NCBI GenBank assembly: GCA_017646335.1
Contig: JAGCMT010000018.1
Coordinates: forward strand, 1 to 64,000
Reading direction: 5' to 3'
From: Burkholderiaceae bacterium
Lineage (GTDB): Bacteria; Pseudomonadota; Gammaproteobacteria; Burkholderiales; Burkholderiaceae_F
Length of the DNA stretch: 64,000 nucleotides
Positions 18,619 to 26,348 of the stretch are shown here, one piece after another (the first letter of the stretch is position 1; every line of letters begins with the position of its first letter). Made by a program: the position numbers and the translations under genes. Under the pieces are notes generated by a model that was given only the letters and a program-made list of their open reading frames with translations, searched no databases and was not told the DNA's origin.

Positions 18619-19268
18619 CTGCCGATATGATCAGTTTATTGGGCCAAGGCTTCTGGGAAACGCTCATCATGGTTTTGGGTAGCGGCTTCTTGGGTAGCGT
18701 CATCGGCATTCCCTTGGGCGTATTGCTTCACATCACGGATAAAGGCGGTTTGATGCCGAAATTGACAACGAACGCCATCGTGGGCGTGATCGTCAACGCC
18801 GTTCGTTCCACCCCGTTTATCATTTTATTGGTAGCAATCTACCCGCTTACGCGTTTGATCGTCGGTACGACGATCGGCACGACCGCCACGCTCGTGCCCT
18901 TAGTGATTGGTGTTGCCCCCTTTATCGCTCGCTTGGTCGAAACGAGCTTGCGTGAAGTCGACAAGGGCTTGATCGAGGCGGCTCAATCCATGGGCGCAAC
19001 CGATTATCAAATCATCACGAAGGTGTTGTTGCCTGAAGCCATGCCCGGTATCGTTGCCAGTGTCACGATTGCGATTGTCACGCTCGTGGGTTACTCCGCC
19101 ATGGCCGGCGCCATCGGTGGCGGTGGCTTGGGCGACATCGGCATTCGTTACGGCCATAATCGTTACATGCCGGAAGTCATGTGGACAGTGGTATTGATTC
19201 TGGTGGTATTCGTTCAAGTTATTCAAAGCGTCGGCGACTGGTGCGTCAAGCGCGTCTCCAAACGCTAA
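18615..19268 (+). CDS. metI: Methionine ABC transporter permease
   Basis: Inner-membrane channel subunit that pairs with MetN. The 217-residue protein has five hydrophobic helices and the EAA loop EAAQSMGATDYQI near 119-131 that contacts the ATPase, plus VGYSAMAGAIGGGGLGD near 156-172, highly typical of MetI. It overlaps metN by four bases and ends at a strong terminator, so no binding-protein gene is part of this operon. Confidence 0.94.
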   Translation: MTADMISLLGQGFWETLIMVLGSGFLGSVIGIPLGVLLHITDKGGLMPKLTTNAIVGVIVNAVRSTPFIILLVAIYPLTRLIVGTTIGTTATLVPLVIGVAPFIARLVETSLREVDKGLIEAAQSMGATDYQIITKVLLPEAMPGIVASVTIAIVTLVGYSAMAGAIGGGGLGDIGIRYGHNRYMPEVMWTVVLILVVFVQVIQSVGDWCVKRVSKR

Positions 19269-19289
19269 TTGGCGAGCTGCAAAAAATTG

Positions 19290-19321
19290 GGCACTTAGGT
19301 TTTCCTAAGTGCCTTTTCTTT
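19290..19321. terminator. Bidirectional terminator between metI and the patatin gene
   Basis: Ten-base perfect stem ggcacttagg / cctaagtgcc with a four-T loop; T-rich tracts on both sides serve both convergent genes. Confidence 0.92.
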
Positions 19322-19324
19322 TGT

Positions 19325-20176
19325 TTAGAACGTCTTAAGCCACGCCTTTAAGTCTTCGAGTCGTTGAAGAGCTGCCTGACGCCCCAACTCATAGCCGTAT
19401 TCAATTTTTTTCGGATCCCGTGTTAAGCGACTAATATTGATACGAGATTGAGGGCGAATCACAAACAGATTGCCCTGACGCTCTTGCTCATCAATGTAGT
19501 TCAACGTTTCTTCATAAGTGGGCGGACAATTTTCAAACGCCTCACAGAATTTCGGATACTGACGATAGAGCCAACGAACAAACATCGAATCACGATCTTT
19601 TTTGCGATGCTCACGAGGTTGAGTCAACACCAAAATATTTTTTGTATACCCCATCGACTCAAACGCTTTAACGGGAATCGGGTCGGTACATCCCCCGTCC
19701 AACAACTTCATACCACCGTATTCCACAATACGGGAGAAATACGGCAATGAGGCCGATGCACGTAACAGGTCGATTTGATCGCTAAACATATCCGTCACAT
19801 GCAAATGTTCGGCTTTCCCCGTTTCCAAATTACTGCAAGTCACATAAAACTTCGCACGAGAAGCCATAAAGGCGTCATTGTCAAACGGATCCAACGTACG
19901 GTGAATATCGTGATAACAGAACTTCGTATCCACGATATTGCCCGTCTTTAACCACGTTTTAAAACTAAAGAACCGCTCATCATGCGCATACTTACGGTAG
20001 TAACGAATGCTTCGACCTTGTTGACCGGCTACAAACGAGCAGGCATGAATGGCTCCGGCGGACACGCCGATCACACCGTCCAGTGGCAAATGTAAATCAT
20101 GGAGCACATCGAGAATACCGGCAGCGTAGATGGCACGAACGCCCCCACCTTCGACGACCAAACCTAACTTTTCCAT
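19325..20176 (-). CDS. Patatin-like phospholipase (YjjU-like)
   Basis: A 283-residue predicted lipid acyl hydrolase. It has the Gly-rich oxyanion motif EGGGVR (9-14), the nucleophile elbow GVSAG with Ser39 and the catalytic dyad aspartate Asp160 in DGG. The segment around LRASASLPYF and the length resemble E. coli YjjU. No signal peptide is seen, so it acts in the cytoplasm or at the inner membrane face. It is separated from the LapA-like gene by about 60 bases, and its physiological substrate is unknown. Confidence 0.9.
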   Translation of the reverse strand: MEKLGLVVEGGGVRAIYAAGILDVLHDLHLPLDGVIGVSAGAIHACSFVAGQQGRSIRYYRKYAHDERFFSFKTWLKTGNIVDTKFCYHDIHRTLDPFDNDAFMASRAKFYVTCSNLETGKAEHLHVTDMFSDQIDLLRASASLPYFSRIVEYGGMKLLDGGCTDPIPVKAFESMGYTKNILVLTQPREHRKKDRDSMFVRWLYRQYPKFCEAFENCPPTYEETLNYIDEQERQGNLFVIRPQSRINISRLTRDPKKIEYGYELGRQAALQRLEDLKAWLKTF

Positions 20177-20237
20177 GTCAATCTCTACGAAAGAAATTAG
20201 CGGCCCAAGCGGACCGCTAATCTGTGAATACGTTTAC

Positions 20238-20765
20238 TTAATTCTTTTCTTCAGATACTTGCTTCTGCTCTTTGAGTGCATTAGTTTGTACACGAACCAA
20301 TTGAGACAAGCGATCTTCAACTTCGCCGACGGATGCCGACACGGAATTGATCGTATCGTGCATATTCACGCGCATACGCTCTTCCATGGTCTCAAAGCGA
20401 GCCAACACGGCGCTGTGACGCGTCTCGGACTGAACCTGCAAATCCTTCACCAACTTTTGCAACTCATTGTGCAATTCCACAAAACGGGAACGCTCGGCAC
20501 GTTGAGCCAATTGACGAGCCTCTTCCAATTCCTTGTGAGCGCGACGCATCTCCAAGGCCAAAGAGGCTTGTTGAAGGAAGGCGTACATCAAACAAAGAAC
20601 AACCAAGAAACCCAATACTAATAAAAGAATCAACCCCAACGGCGCTTGAACTTCGGTGTAAAGAAGATTGACAGGTACTTCCGTGACAATGCCGCCCCAG
20701 TTGACGATCAAGAAGATGCCACAGAAAATCAAAACCACAAAAAGAAAAACGCTGCGTAAATTCAT
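20238..20765 (-). CDS. LapA-like (DUF1049) membrane protein with coiled-coil tail
   Basis: A 175-residue protein: two hydrophobic helices (about residues 5-21 and 41-65) separated by a short periplasmic loop with NWGGIVTEVPVNLLYTEV, as in the LapA/DUF1049 domain, then a long charged helical region (70-175) with heptad-like Leu/Arg/Glu pattern. E. coli LapA helps LapB control LPS synthesis; this protein has a much longer cytoplasmic tail and lacks a LapB neighbour, so an equal role is only inferred. Confidence 0.7.
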   Translation of the reverse strand: MNLRSVFLFVVLIFCGIFLIVNWGGIVTEVPVNLLYTEVQAPLGLILLLVLGFLVVLCLMYAFLQQASLALEMRRAHKELEEARQLAQRAERSRFVELHNELQKLVKDLQVQSETRHSAVLARFETMEERMRVNMHDTINSVSASVGEVEDRLSQLVRVQTNALKEQKQVSEEKN

Positions 20766-21231
20766 AATGAACCTTTTTGATTACATCTTTGGAAACTTTA
20801 GCACGATGCTCGCTCTCTCGTAAGCGAACACAAGGTAAAGTCGGGATGTTTTTGCGAATTGAAACACTTTTTTCGTTCCGACAACCCGACATTTTGCATT
20901 CTTAAGAAAGCTTTGTTGTAGCTTAACAATTGCAAACCACAAATTTAAGGGTTTACCACTACGACCGATGGCATTTTGCTCACTTTTTAAGCAGATGACT
21001 GGTGTTTACCCTATATTCGGTTTTGATAAATCTTAAAATTATCTGAAAAACCCTTCATTTTTATGACATAACGCAAATCAATTTTCTTAAAAAGAGAGGA
21101 TGATACGGGTGTCGGCAAAAGAAACTCTTCCCTTGAGTATTTTTTGCCTTTCAACATTTCTTTTTTTGAGTACCTGGACCGTATTCAAAAAAGGATTAGG
21201 ACTTAACTTCTTTTTAAAGGTTTAAATAGAT
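20766..21231 (+). promoter_or_regulatory. Intergenic region (466 bases) upstream of frdC
   Basis: No convincing gene. It must hold divergent promoters for the LapA-like gene and frdC. A weak FNR-like box, ttgataaatcttaa (21023-21036), matches 8 of the 10 defined positions of TTGAT-N4-ATCAA. The frdC ribosome-binding site is unclear: AAAGG (21214-21218) lies 13 bases before the ATG, longer than usual. Confidence 0.35.
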
Positions 21232-22026
21232 ATGCCTCAAATGTATCTTACCGACCAGGACAAGTACTCCAACACCCCGACGGGTGAAGAAGTCATCGCT
21301 GGTGTGGAATTGGCTAACGCCAAGCGTAAGAGCAAGTGGTACGCTTACTGTGACGTCGCTCAATCCGTCACGGGTTTGTTGTTGGGCTTGTTCTTGTTCT
21401 GCCACATGGCATTCACGAGCTCCATCCAATTGGGTAAGGACGTCTTCTGGAACTTGGTCGCTTTCACGGGCGGTTACCCGGTTGACGGCGAAGAACATGC
21501 TTGGTTGCACGTTGTCTTCGTGGGCGCTATCACGATCCTCGTGATCATCCACGCTTTGATGGCTTTGCGTCGCTTCCCGACGAGCTATCGCATGTTCCAC
21601 AACATGAAGAGCCAATATCAATTCATCGCTCACCGCGATACGACGCTCTGGATCATCCAATTCGTTACGGCTATCGTCTTGACGTTCATGGTCTTCCCGC
21701 ACGTCACGCCGATGTTGCTCGACCCGCACGCTATCGGTCCGAACCTCTCTTCTGTGCACACGTACCACAACGGTATGCTCTGGACGTTCATCTTCTTGGT
21801 GGCCACGGAATTGCACGGTATGATCGGTTTGTATCGCTTGGCTGTTAAGTGGGACGTTATGGCTGGTAACCGCGCTGCTTTGCGCAAGATCATGTACTTC
21901 CTCATCGTTGCCATGATCGCTTGCGGTTCTCTCACGGCTTGGACGTACTACAGCAACGGTAAGGCTCTCGTCGAATCCGGCGAACCGATCGTTAAGTACG
22001 AACCGGTTAACAACTGGTGGAAGTAA
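21232..22026 (+). CDS. frdC: Fumarate reductase cytochrome b subunit (dihaem, Wolinella type)
   Basis: Membrane anchor that carries electrons from menaquinol to FrdAB. The 264-residue protein has five hydrophobic helices and four candidate haem-ligand histidines, His58, His107, His157 and His195, with almost the same spacing as His44/93/143/182 of Wolinella succinogenes FrdC. Glu193, two residues before the last histidine, occupies the place of the E-pathway glutamate (Glu180) known in Wolinella. The catalytic genes frdA and frdB are about 31 kb away on the other strand, although epsilonproteobacteria keep frdCAB together. Codon bias is extreme, implying high expression. Confidence 0.93.
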   Translation: MPQMYLTDQDKYSNTPTGEEVIAGVELANAKRKSKWYAYCDVAQSVTGLLLGLFLFCHMAFTSSIQLGKDVFWNLVAFTGGYPVDGEEHAWLHVVFVGAITILVIIHALMALRRFPTSYRMFHNMKSQYQFIAHRDTTLWIIQFVTAIVLTFMVFPHVTPMLLDPHAIGPNLSSVHTYHNGMLWTFIFLVATELHGMIGLYRLAVKWDVMAGNRAALRKIMYFLIVAMIACGSLTAWTYYSNGKALVESGEPIVKYEPVNNWWK

Positions 22027-22033
22027 TCTTCCG

Positions 22034-22091
22034 TTAAGAGAGTTTCTCTCTTAAGCTAAAAAAGGCACGGCTTTCAGTCGTGCCTTTTGCT
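22034..22091 (+). terminator. Two stem-loops after frdC
   Basis: First hairpin: ttaagagag / ctctcttaa around ttt (22034-22054). Second: aaaggcacg / cgtgccttt (22061-22069 and 22079-22087) followed by a short T-rich stretch. The second is the likely terminator; the first may protect the message end. Confidence 0.7.
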
Positions 22092-22163
22092 TTTCGGCCA
22101 AAGCAATTGGAGAAGCCTTCAGTTTCCGTTAGAATCTCCTCAATCATTAGGAGAAGAATAAAA

Positions 22164-22508
22164 ATGAAGAAATTGGTTTTATTGGTCCCGGTTGCCATGA
22201 GTTTGGTTGGTTGTGCCGCAAACACATTAACCCCCGAGGGCAACCGAGTCGTTATTCTTAAAGAAGTGCCTGAGCAGTACCGCTGTACCTATAAGGGTGA
22301 AATTGCCGGTTCTCAAGGCAATTGGATGACCGGCTATTGGACGTCAAATAAAAATTTGGCCATTGGTGCTCGTAACGATTTACGAAACGAAGCAGCCAAA
22401 TTGGGTGCTAACGTGGTGGTGATTGCCGAAACGTTGAGCGGTACGGACGAAAGTAACGAACTGAAAAACGTGACGCATGTCGGGCGCGCCTATCTTTGCC
22501 GCAAGTAA
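22164..22508 (+). CDS. Lipoprotein, DUF4156-like
   Basis: A 114-residue lipoprotein: MKKLVLLVPVAMSLVGC gives a signal sequence with lipobox and acylated Cys17. The mature part has the pattern of small enterobacterial DUF4156 lipoproteins: a CTYKGEI segment, a run LRNEAAKLGANVVVI, and a final cysteine (AYLCRK). Function is unknown; it is expected at the outer membrane. The start at 22164 has AGGAGAAG ten bases upstream and is clearly better than the longer frame. It has its own terminator. Confidence 0.8.
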   Translation: MKKLVLLVPVAMSLVGCAANTLTPEGNRVVILKEVPEQYRCTYKGEIAGSQGNWMTGYWTSNKNLAIGARNDLRNEAAKLGANVVVIAETLSGTDESNELKNVTHVGRAYLCRK

Positions 22509-22524
22509 TTTCCCAAAAAATAAA

Positions 22525-22556
22525 ACGGAGAAGTTTTGATGCTTCTCCGTTTTTGT
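22525..22556 (+). terminator. Terminator after the DUF4156-like gene
   Basis: Stem acggagaag / cttctccgt with an eight-base loop and five T after it. Confidence 0.9.
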
Positions 22557-22567
22557 TTGTCCGCCAC

Positions 22568-23218
22568 TTAAATTCCCAAGCCTCGATCTTTTGCCCAAAG
22601 CGCCGCCTGTGTGCGTGAATCAAAACTCATCTTTTTTAATAAGTGTTTGACATGCACTTTCACCGTTCCCAAAGTGATATTTAAGTAGTTGGCGACGTCT
22701 TGATTACTCATCCCGATTGCCAGACATTTCAAAACGTCTTTTTCTCGAGCGGTCAGCACCTTCAAATCACGTTCATATCCCTCTTCAGACTCGCCTCGGA
22801 AAGCTCGAGTCAATGCCGTCATCAAACGATTGCTCACGACAACCTCACCTTGAGCCACCCGCCGAATCTGTGACAGAAGTTCATCGACCTCAATCAACTT
22901 GGAGATATAGCCGTCTGCCTGTAAATGAACGGCCGTCATCAACTCTTCACTGTCATCACGATCGGTCATCAAAATCACTCGAGAGTCTTTGAAGGTATTC
23001 TGGGTGTAGCGCAAAAGCTCCATCCCAACCCCGTGCTTCATGTGCAAATCAAGAATGACCAAATCCGGATTGAAGCGATCCATATAAAACATACCGAGAT
23101 GTTTGTCACCGGTTTCAACGATTGTGCCGAAGGTCGACTCTTGGCGCATCAATTGCGCCAACGACTCGCGAAAAAGAGGCGAAGCATCGATGATCACGGC
23201 AGTTTGGGGTCTTAACAT
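22568..23218 (-). CDS. NarL/FixJ-family response regulator (orphan)
   Basis: A 216-residue two-domain regulator. The receiver (1-120) has the phosphoacceptor Asp57 in VILDLHM and Lys107 in GYISK; the usual acidic pair near the start is reduced to one (Asp11 then Ala12). The C-terminal LuxR-type HTH (about 145-205) has LTAREKDVLKCLA and GTVKVHVKHLLKKM, very like NarL/NarP. NarL-type proteins control anaerobic respiration genes. No sensor kinase lies nearby. ATG 23218 has GAGG at the right distance; the longer frame begins at TTG. Confidence 0.88.
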   Translation of the reverse strand: MLRPQTAVIIDASPLFRESLAQLMRQESTFGTIVETGDKHLGMFYMDRFNPDLVILDLHMKHGVGMELLRYTQNTFKDSRVILMTDRDDSEELMTAVHLQADGYISKLIEVDELLSQIRRVAQGEVVVSNRLMTALTRAFRGESEEGYERDLKVLTAREKDVLKCLAIGMSNQDVANYLNITLGTVKVHVKHLLKKMSFDSRTQAALWAKDRGLGI

Positions 23219-23285
23219 GAAAAGCCTCAAGAAAAAAGGGGAAGATTTCTCTTCCCCTAATCTTAACGAATCAATCTAAAAAAGA

Positions 23286-24551
23286 TTAATCATCAAAGTG
23301 GCAAACGGATGCCCAAAGGATGTCCGTACCTTGCATGAAGTCCTTCAATTCCATGGCTTCATGCGGATTGTGAGAACCCAATTGGTTAGCCACGAAAATC
23401 ATAGCGACCGGCAAGCCGTTGTTACCCAACACGGCGGAGTCATGGCCGGCACCGGATGCCAAGCGCATGCACGGAATGTTTTCCAACTTAGCACTGGCTT
23501 CCAAAGCGTCGCTCAATTGAGCGTCAACACCGGAGGGCTTCGTAAAGAGTTTGGCATCGAATTCAATCTTCACACCACGAGCAGCAGCCACTTCTTCTGC
23601 CGTCTTTTGGAGCAATGCATCGAAGCGTTCAACCGTATCCGTGCTCAAGCTACGGATATCGACGGAGAACGTCACTTCACCCGGAATCACGGAAATGGCA
23701 GCCGAAGAGGCCATCTTCAAAACACCCACCGTGAAGACGAGGTCTTCACCGTTGGCCAACCATTCGTCCCATGCCACGTCCATACGATGGATCAAGTCCG
23801 TGAAAGCCATCAAAGCATCATGACGATAGGGCTTATCCGTAGCACCGGAGTGAGCGGCTTCGCCCAAAATGCGAACGGCCTTATGGCGGATGTTACCGCG
23901 GATACCCGTCACCACACCGGCACGAGCGGATTCTTGAGAATCCAACGTCGGACCTTGTTCAATGTGCAATTCCACGAAAGCGGCGATCTTGGCAACGTCG
24001 ATCAACGGTTGGCCGCTCGTCACGTCCTTCAAATCTACGCCGCAGCTAGCCATGGCTTCGCCCAACGTGCAGGAACCGTCGCGATGCTTCAAGTTGATGT
24101 CCTTTTCCGTCAATTGACCGAACATACCCAAAGAACCGACATAGGCCTTACCGAAGAAGGAGCTTTCTTCGCAACGCATCACCAAAACCGTATAGTCACG
24201 CTTCGGGGTGTAATTCGTTTCACGCATGTACCAAGCAACGGTCATCGCAGCCACAACGCCGGCCAAACCGTCATAGTTACCGCCTTGCGGAACGCTGTCA
24301 GCGTGAGAACCGGACACGAAAGCCGGCAACGTACGATCTTGACCCGGCAACGTCATCCAAAGGTTACCGGCGCGGTCCGTCACGATTTCCAAATTCAAGC
24401 TTTCGCCGATGGAACGCAAATAATTGTGAACTTCCGTTTCCTTGGCGGAATAACCTTGGCGCGTCACACCAAGAACATCGCGACTCATTTCGCGAACATC
24501 ATCAAAAATCTTTTGGGCAAAACCGGCGCCCTTCACTTGCAAATCCGACAT
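23286..24551 (-). CDS. M20 zinc amidohydrolase, HyuC/AllC type
   Basis: A 421-residue cytoplasmic hydrolase of the N-carbamoyl-L-amino-acid hydrolase / allantoate amidohydrolase / beta-ureidopropionase group. Metal ligands are visible: His83 and Asp94 in GSHADSVPQGGNYDG, Glu128-Glu129 in RCEESS, His196 in ELHIEQGP, and a late His in SHNPHE (about 395). The group cleaves C-N bonds of carbamoyl or ureido compounds, releasing ammonia; the exact substrate is not predictable. A strong TAGGAG precedes the ATG. It is divergent from dcuC. Confidence 0.88.
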   Translation of the reverse strand: MSDLQVKGAGFAQKIFDDVREMSRDVLGVTRQGYSAKETEVHNYLRSIGESLNLEIVTDRAGNLWMTLPGQDRTLPAFVSGSHADSVPQGGNYDGLAGVVAAMTVAWYMRETNYTPKRDYTVLVMRCEESSFFGKAYVGSLGMFGQLTEKDINLKHRDGSCTLGEAMASCGVDLKDVTSGQPLIDVAKIAAFVELHIEQGPTLDSQESARAGVVTGIRGNIRHKAVRILGEAAHSGATDKPYRHDALMAFTDLIHRMDVAWDEWLANGEDLVFTVGVLKMASSAAISVIPGEVTFSVDIRSLSTDTVERFDALLQKTAEEVAAARGVKIEFDAKLFTKPSGVDAQLSDALEASAKLENIPCMRLASGAGHDSAVLGNNGLPVAMIFVANQLGSHNPHEAMELKDFMQGTDILWASVCHFDD

Positions 24552-24886
24552 TCATGTCTCCTAATGACAGTCAACGGGGTTTTCATAAAACTTACTCATT
24601 GTATTGAAGTTTCAAAAAATCGTCTCAAGACAAACCCCTGTAAAAACAAACAGATAGTCAAATCAGCCTTTAAAATTCGTACGATTTTTGCTCATTATCA
24701 AGACTTCAAGCCTCCTTAACGAAGTCACGTGACGGTTTCGTCGGCATACCGTGTCTATGGCATGCTTTGGGGTATTCCCCGTATTCAAACGGCGCAAACT
24801 AGTAGATACTTACGCTCACAGTAAAAGCGCTCCATAGAGAGCGCATTTTCTGTTGTTTTTTTCTACTACATTAGGGAAACATTCTC
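24552..24886. promoter_or_regulatory. Divergent promoter region between the HyuC-like gene and dcuC
   Basis: 335 bases without a gene. It contains an FNR-like box, ttgctcattatcaa (24688-24701), matching 9 of 10 positions of TTGAT-N4-ATCAA. A short hairpin ggggtattcccc (near 24770) and a second stem gcgctc / gagcgc (24827-24844) lie in the dcuC leader. No clear -10 element was found at the right distance from the box. Confidence 0.4.
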
Positions 24887-26161
24887 ATGTCTTTGCTTGA
24901 ATGGTTTGCTATTGCCGTTATTTTTGTGACGGTGTACGCCTTGATCAAGCGCGTTGAAACGCGTTTGGTCTTGTTCACGGCAGGTTTTGTGTTGTGTCTC
25001 GTCGCTATGGAACCGATGAAGGCCCTCAACTCCTTCGCCTCCTCCATGACCAAGGGTTCCTTGATCATGGCAATCTGCTCTTCGATGGGTTTTGCTTACA
25101 TCGCTGCCTTCACGAAGTGCGACCGTAGCTTGGTTCACTACTTGGCTGCTCCGATCCGCGGTTTGGGCGTTTTCCTCCTCCCGGTTTGTACGGCTGTCAC
25201 GTTCATGATCAACATCGCAATTCCGTCTGCTGCTGGTTGTTCCGCTGCTGTCGGTTCCACGTTGATCCCCGTGATGTTGCGTGCTGGCATCAAGCCGGCA
25301 GCTGCCGCTGCTGCTGTGATGGGTGGTACGATCGGTTCTTACTTCTCCCCGGGTACGTCTCACAACGCTTTCGTTGCTAACATGTCCGGCATGGAAGTCA
25401 TGGACTTCATCGCTTTCCACGGTCCGTGGTCCTTGGCCTGCGGTGCCTTCATGGTCTTCGGTATCATGGCTGTTGCTCTCGTTTTGGGCGACCACAAGGG
25501 TGACAAGTCCGCTGTCGCTCAAGTGAAGGAATCCAGCGATGACTTCAAGCCGAACGCTATCAAGGCTCTCTTGACGCTCGTTCCGATCGTCATCTTGGTC
25601 TGCGGTAACGTTTGGATCCCGGCAATGAAGATGGGCGTTGCTCAAGCCATGGTCTTGGGTGCTGTCATCACGTTGTTGGTTAGCTACGCTATCGACCGCA
25701 CGAGCCCGCAAGAATTCTCCAAGTCCTTCTTCAACGGTATGGGCAAGGCTTACGCTGACGTGATGGGTATCATCATCGCTGCTGGCGTGTTCGCTGCTGG
25801 TTTGCAAGCTTCCGGTTTGATCGCTTCCTTCGTCGACCTCTTGAAGAACTCCAACGAAATCGCTCGCTGGGGTGGTTCCTTGGGTCCGTGGATGATGGGC
25901 GTTATCACGGGTTCCGGTGACGCTGCTACGATGGCCTTCAACGAAGCCGTTACGCCGCACGCTAAGGAATTCGGTATGCAAACGCATGCTTTGGGTGCTT
26001 TGGCATTCTTGACGGGTGCTTTGGGCCGTACGTCCTCCCCGATCGCCGGCGCTATGGTTATCGTTTCCGGTATCGCTATGGTTAGCCCGATGGAAGTTGT
26101 TAAGCGCACGGCTTTGCCGGTCTTCGCCGCTGTCATCTTCTTGGCTCTCTTCATGGTGTAA
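24887..26161 (+). CDS. dcuC: C4-dicarboxylate transporter, DcuC family
   Basis: Inner-membrane carrier for fumarate/succinate/aspartate-type dicarboxylates under anaerobic conditions; E. coli DcuC works mainly in succinate efflux. The 424-residue protein has 11-12 hydrophobic helices, a GSGDAATMAF motif near 344-353 and LGRTSSPIAG near 382-391 followed by SPMEVVKRTALP, as in DcuC. It heads a likely unit with abgA but a terminator lies between them. Codon bias is extreme. An FNR-like site is about 190 bases upstream. Confidence 0.9.
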   Translation: MSLLEWFAIAVIFVTVYALIKRVETRLVLFTAGFVLCLVAMEPMKALNSFASSMTKGSLIMAICSSMGFAYIAAFTKCDRSLVHYLAAPIRGLGVFLLPVCTAVTFMINIAIPSAAGCSAAVGSTLIPVMLRAGIKPAAAAAAVMGGTIGSYFSPGTSHNAFVANMSGMEVMDFIAFHGPWSLACGAFMVFGIMAVALVLGDHKGDKSAVAQVKESSDDFKPNAIKALLTLVPIVILVCGNVWIPAMKMGVAQAMVLGAVITLLVSYAIDRTSPQEFSKSFFNGMGKAYADVMGIIIAAGVFAAGLQASGLIASFVDLLKNSNEIARWGGSLGPWMMGVITGSGDAATMAFNEAVTPHAKEFGMQTHALGALAFLTGALGRTSSPIAGAMVIVSGIAMVSPMEVVKRTALPVFAAVIFLALFMV

Positions 26162-26195
26162 TCACCGAGCGTTAGCTAAGAGCTATTAAGCTATC

Positions 26196-26231
26196 AAGGG
26201 ATCGAATGAAAATTCGGTCCCTTTTCTTTTT
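26196..26231 (+). terminator. Terminator after dcuC
   Basis: Stem aagggatcgaat / attcggtccctt with one G-T pair and a four-base loop, followed by a T-rich tract. Confidence 0.85.
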
Positions 26232-26348
26232 CTGTAAACAATCTTTTAATCAAGGGGTTACATCAATCTTCCTTTGAGATTGACTCCCAAGCCGTACCCT
26301 CTCAAGCGATAATCTATCGCGTTAAAACTTACCTTGACGGAGATTGCT

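Noticed and set aside
23298..24719. Plus-strand frame of 473 codons opposite the HyuC-like gene
   Set aside because: Same codon-phase shadow effect; the HyuC frame has all zinc motifs and a proper ribosome-binding site.
24866..25987. Long minus-strand frame (373 codons) opposite dcuC
   Set aside because: It is in codon phase with dcuC. Strong avoidance of TTA, CTA and TCA codons in dcuC removes stops from the opposite strand; the peptide is low-complexity His/Asp/Arg/Ser and matches no family.
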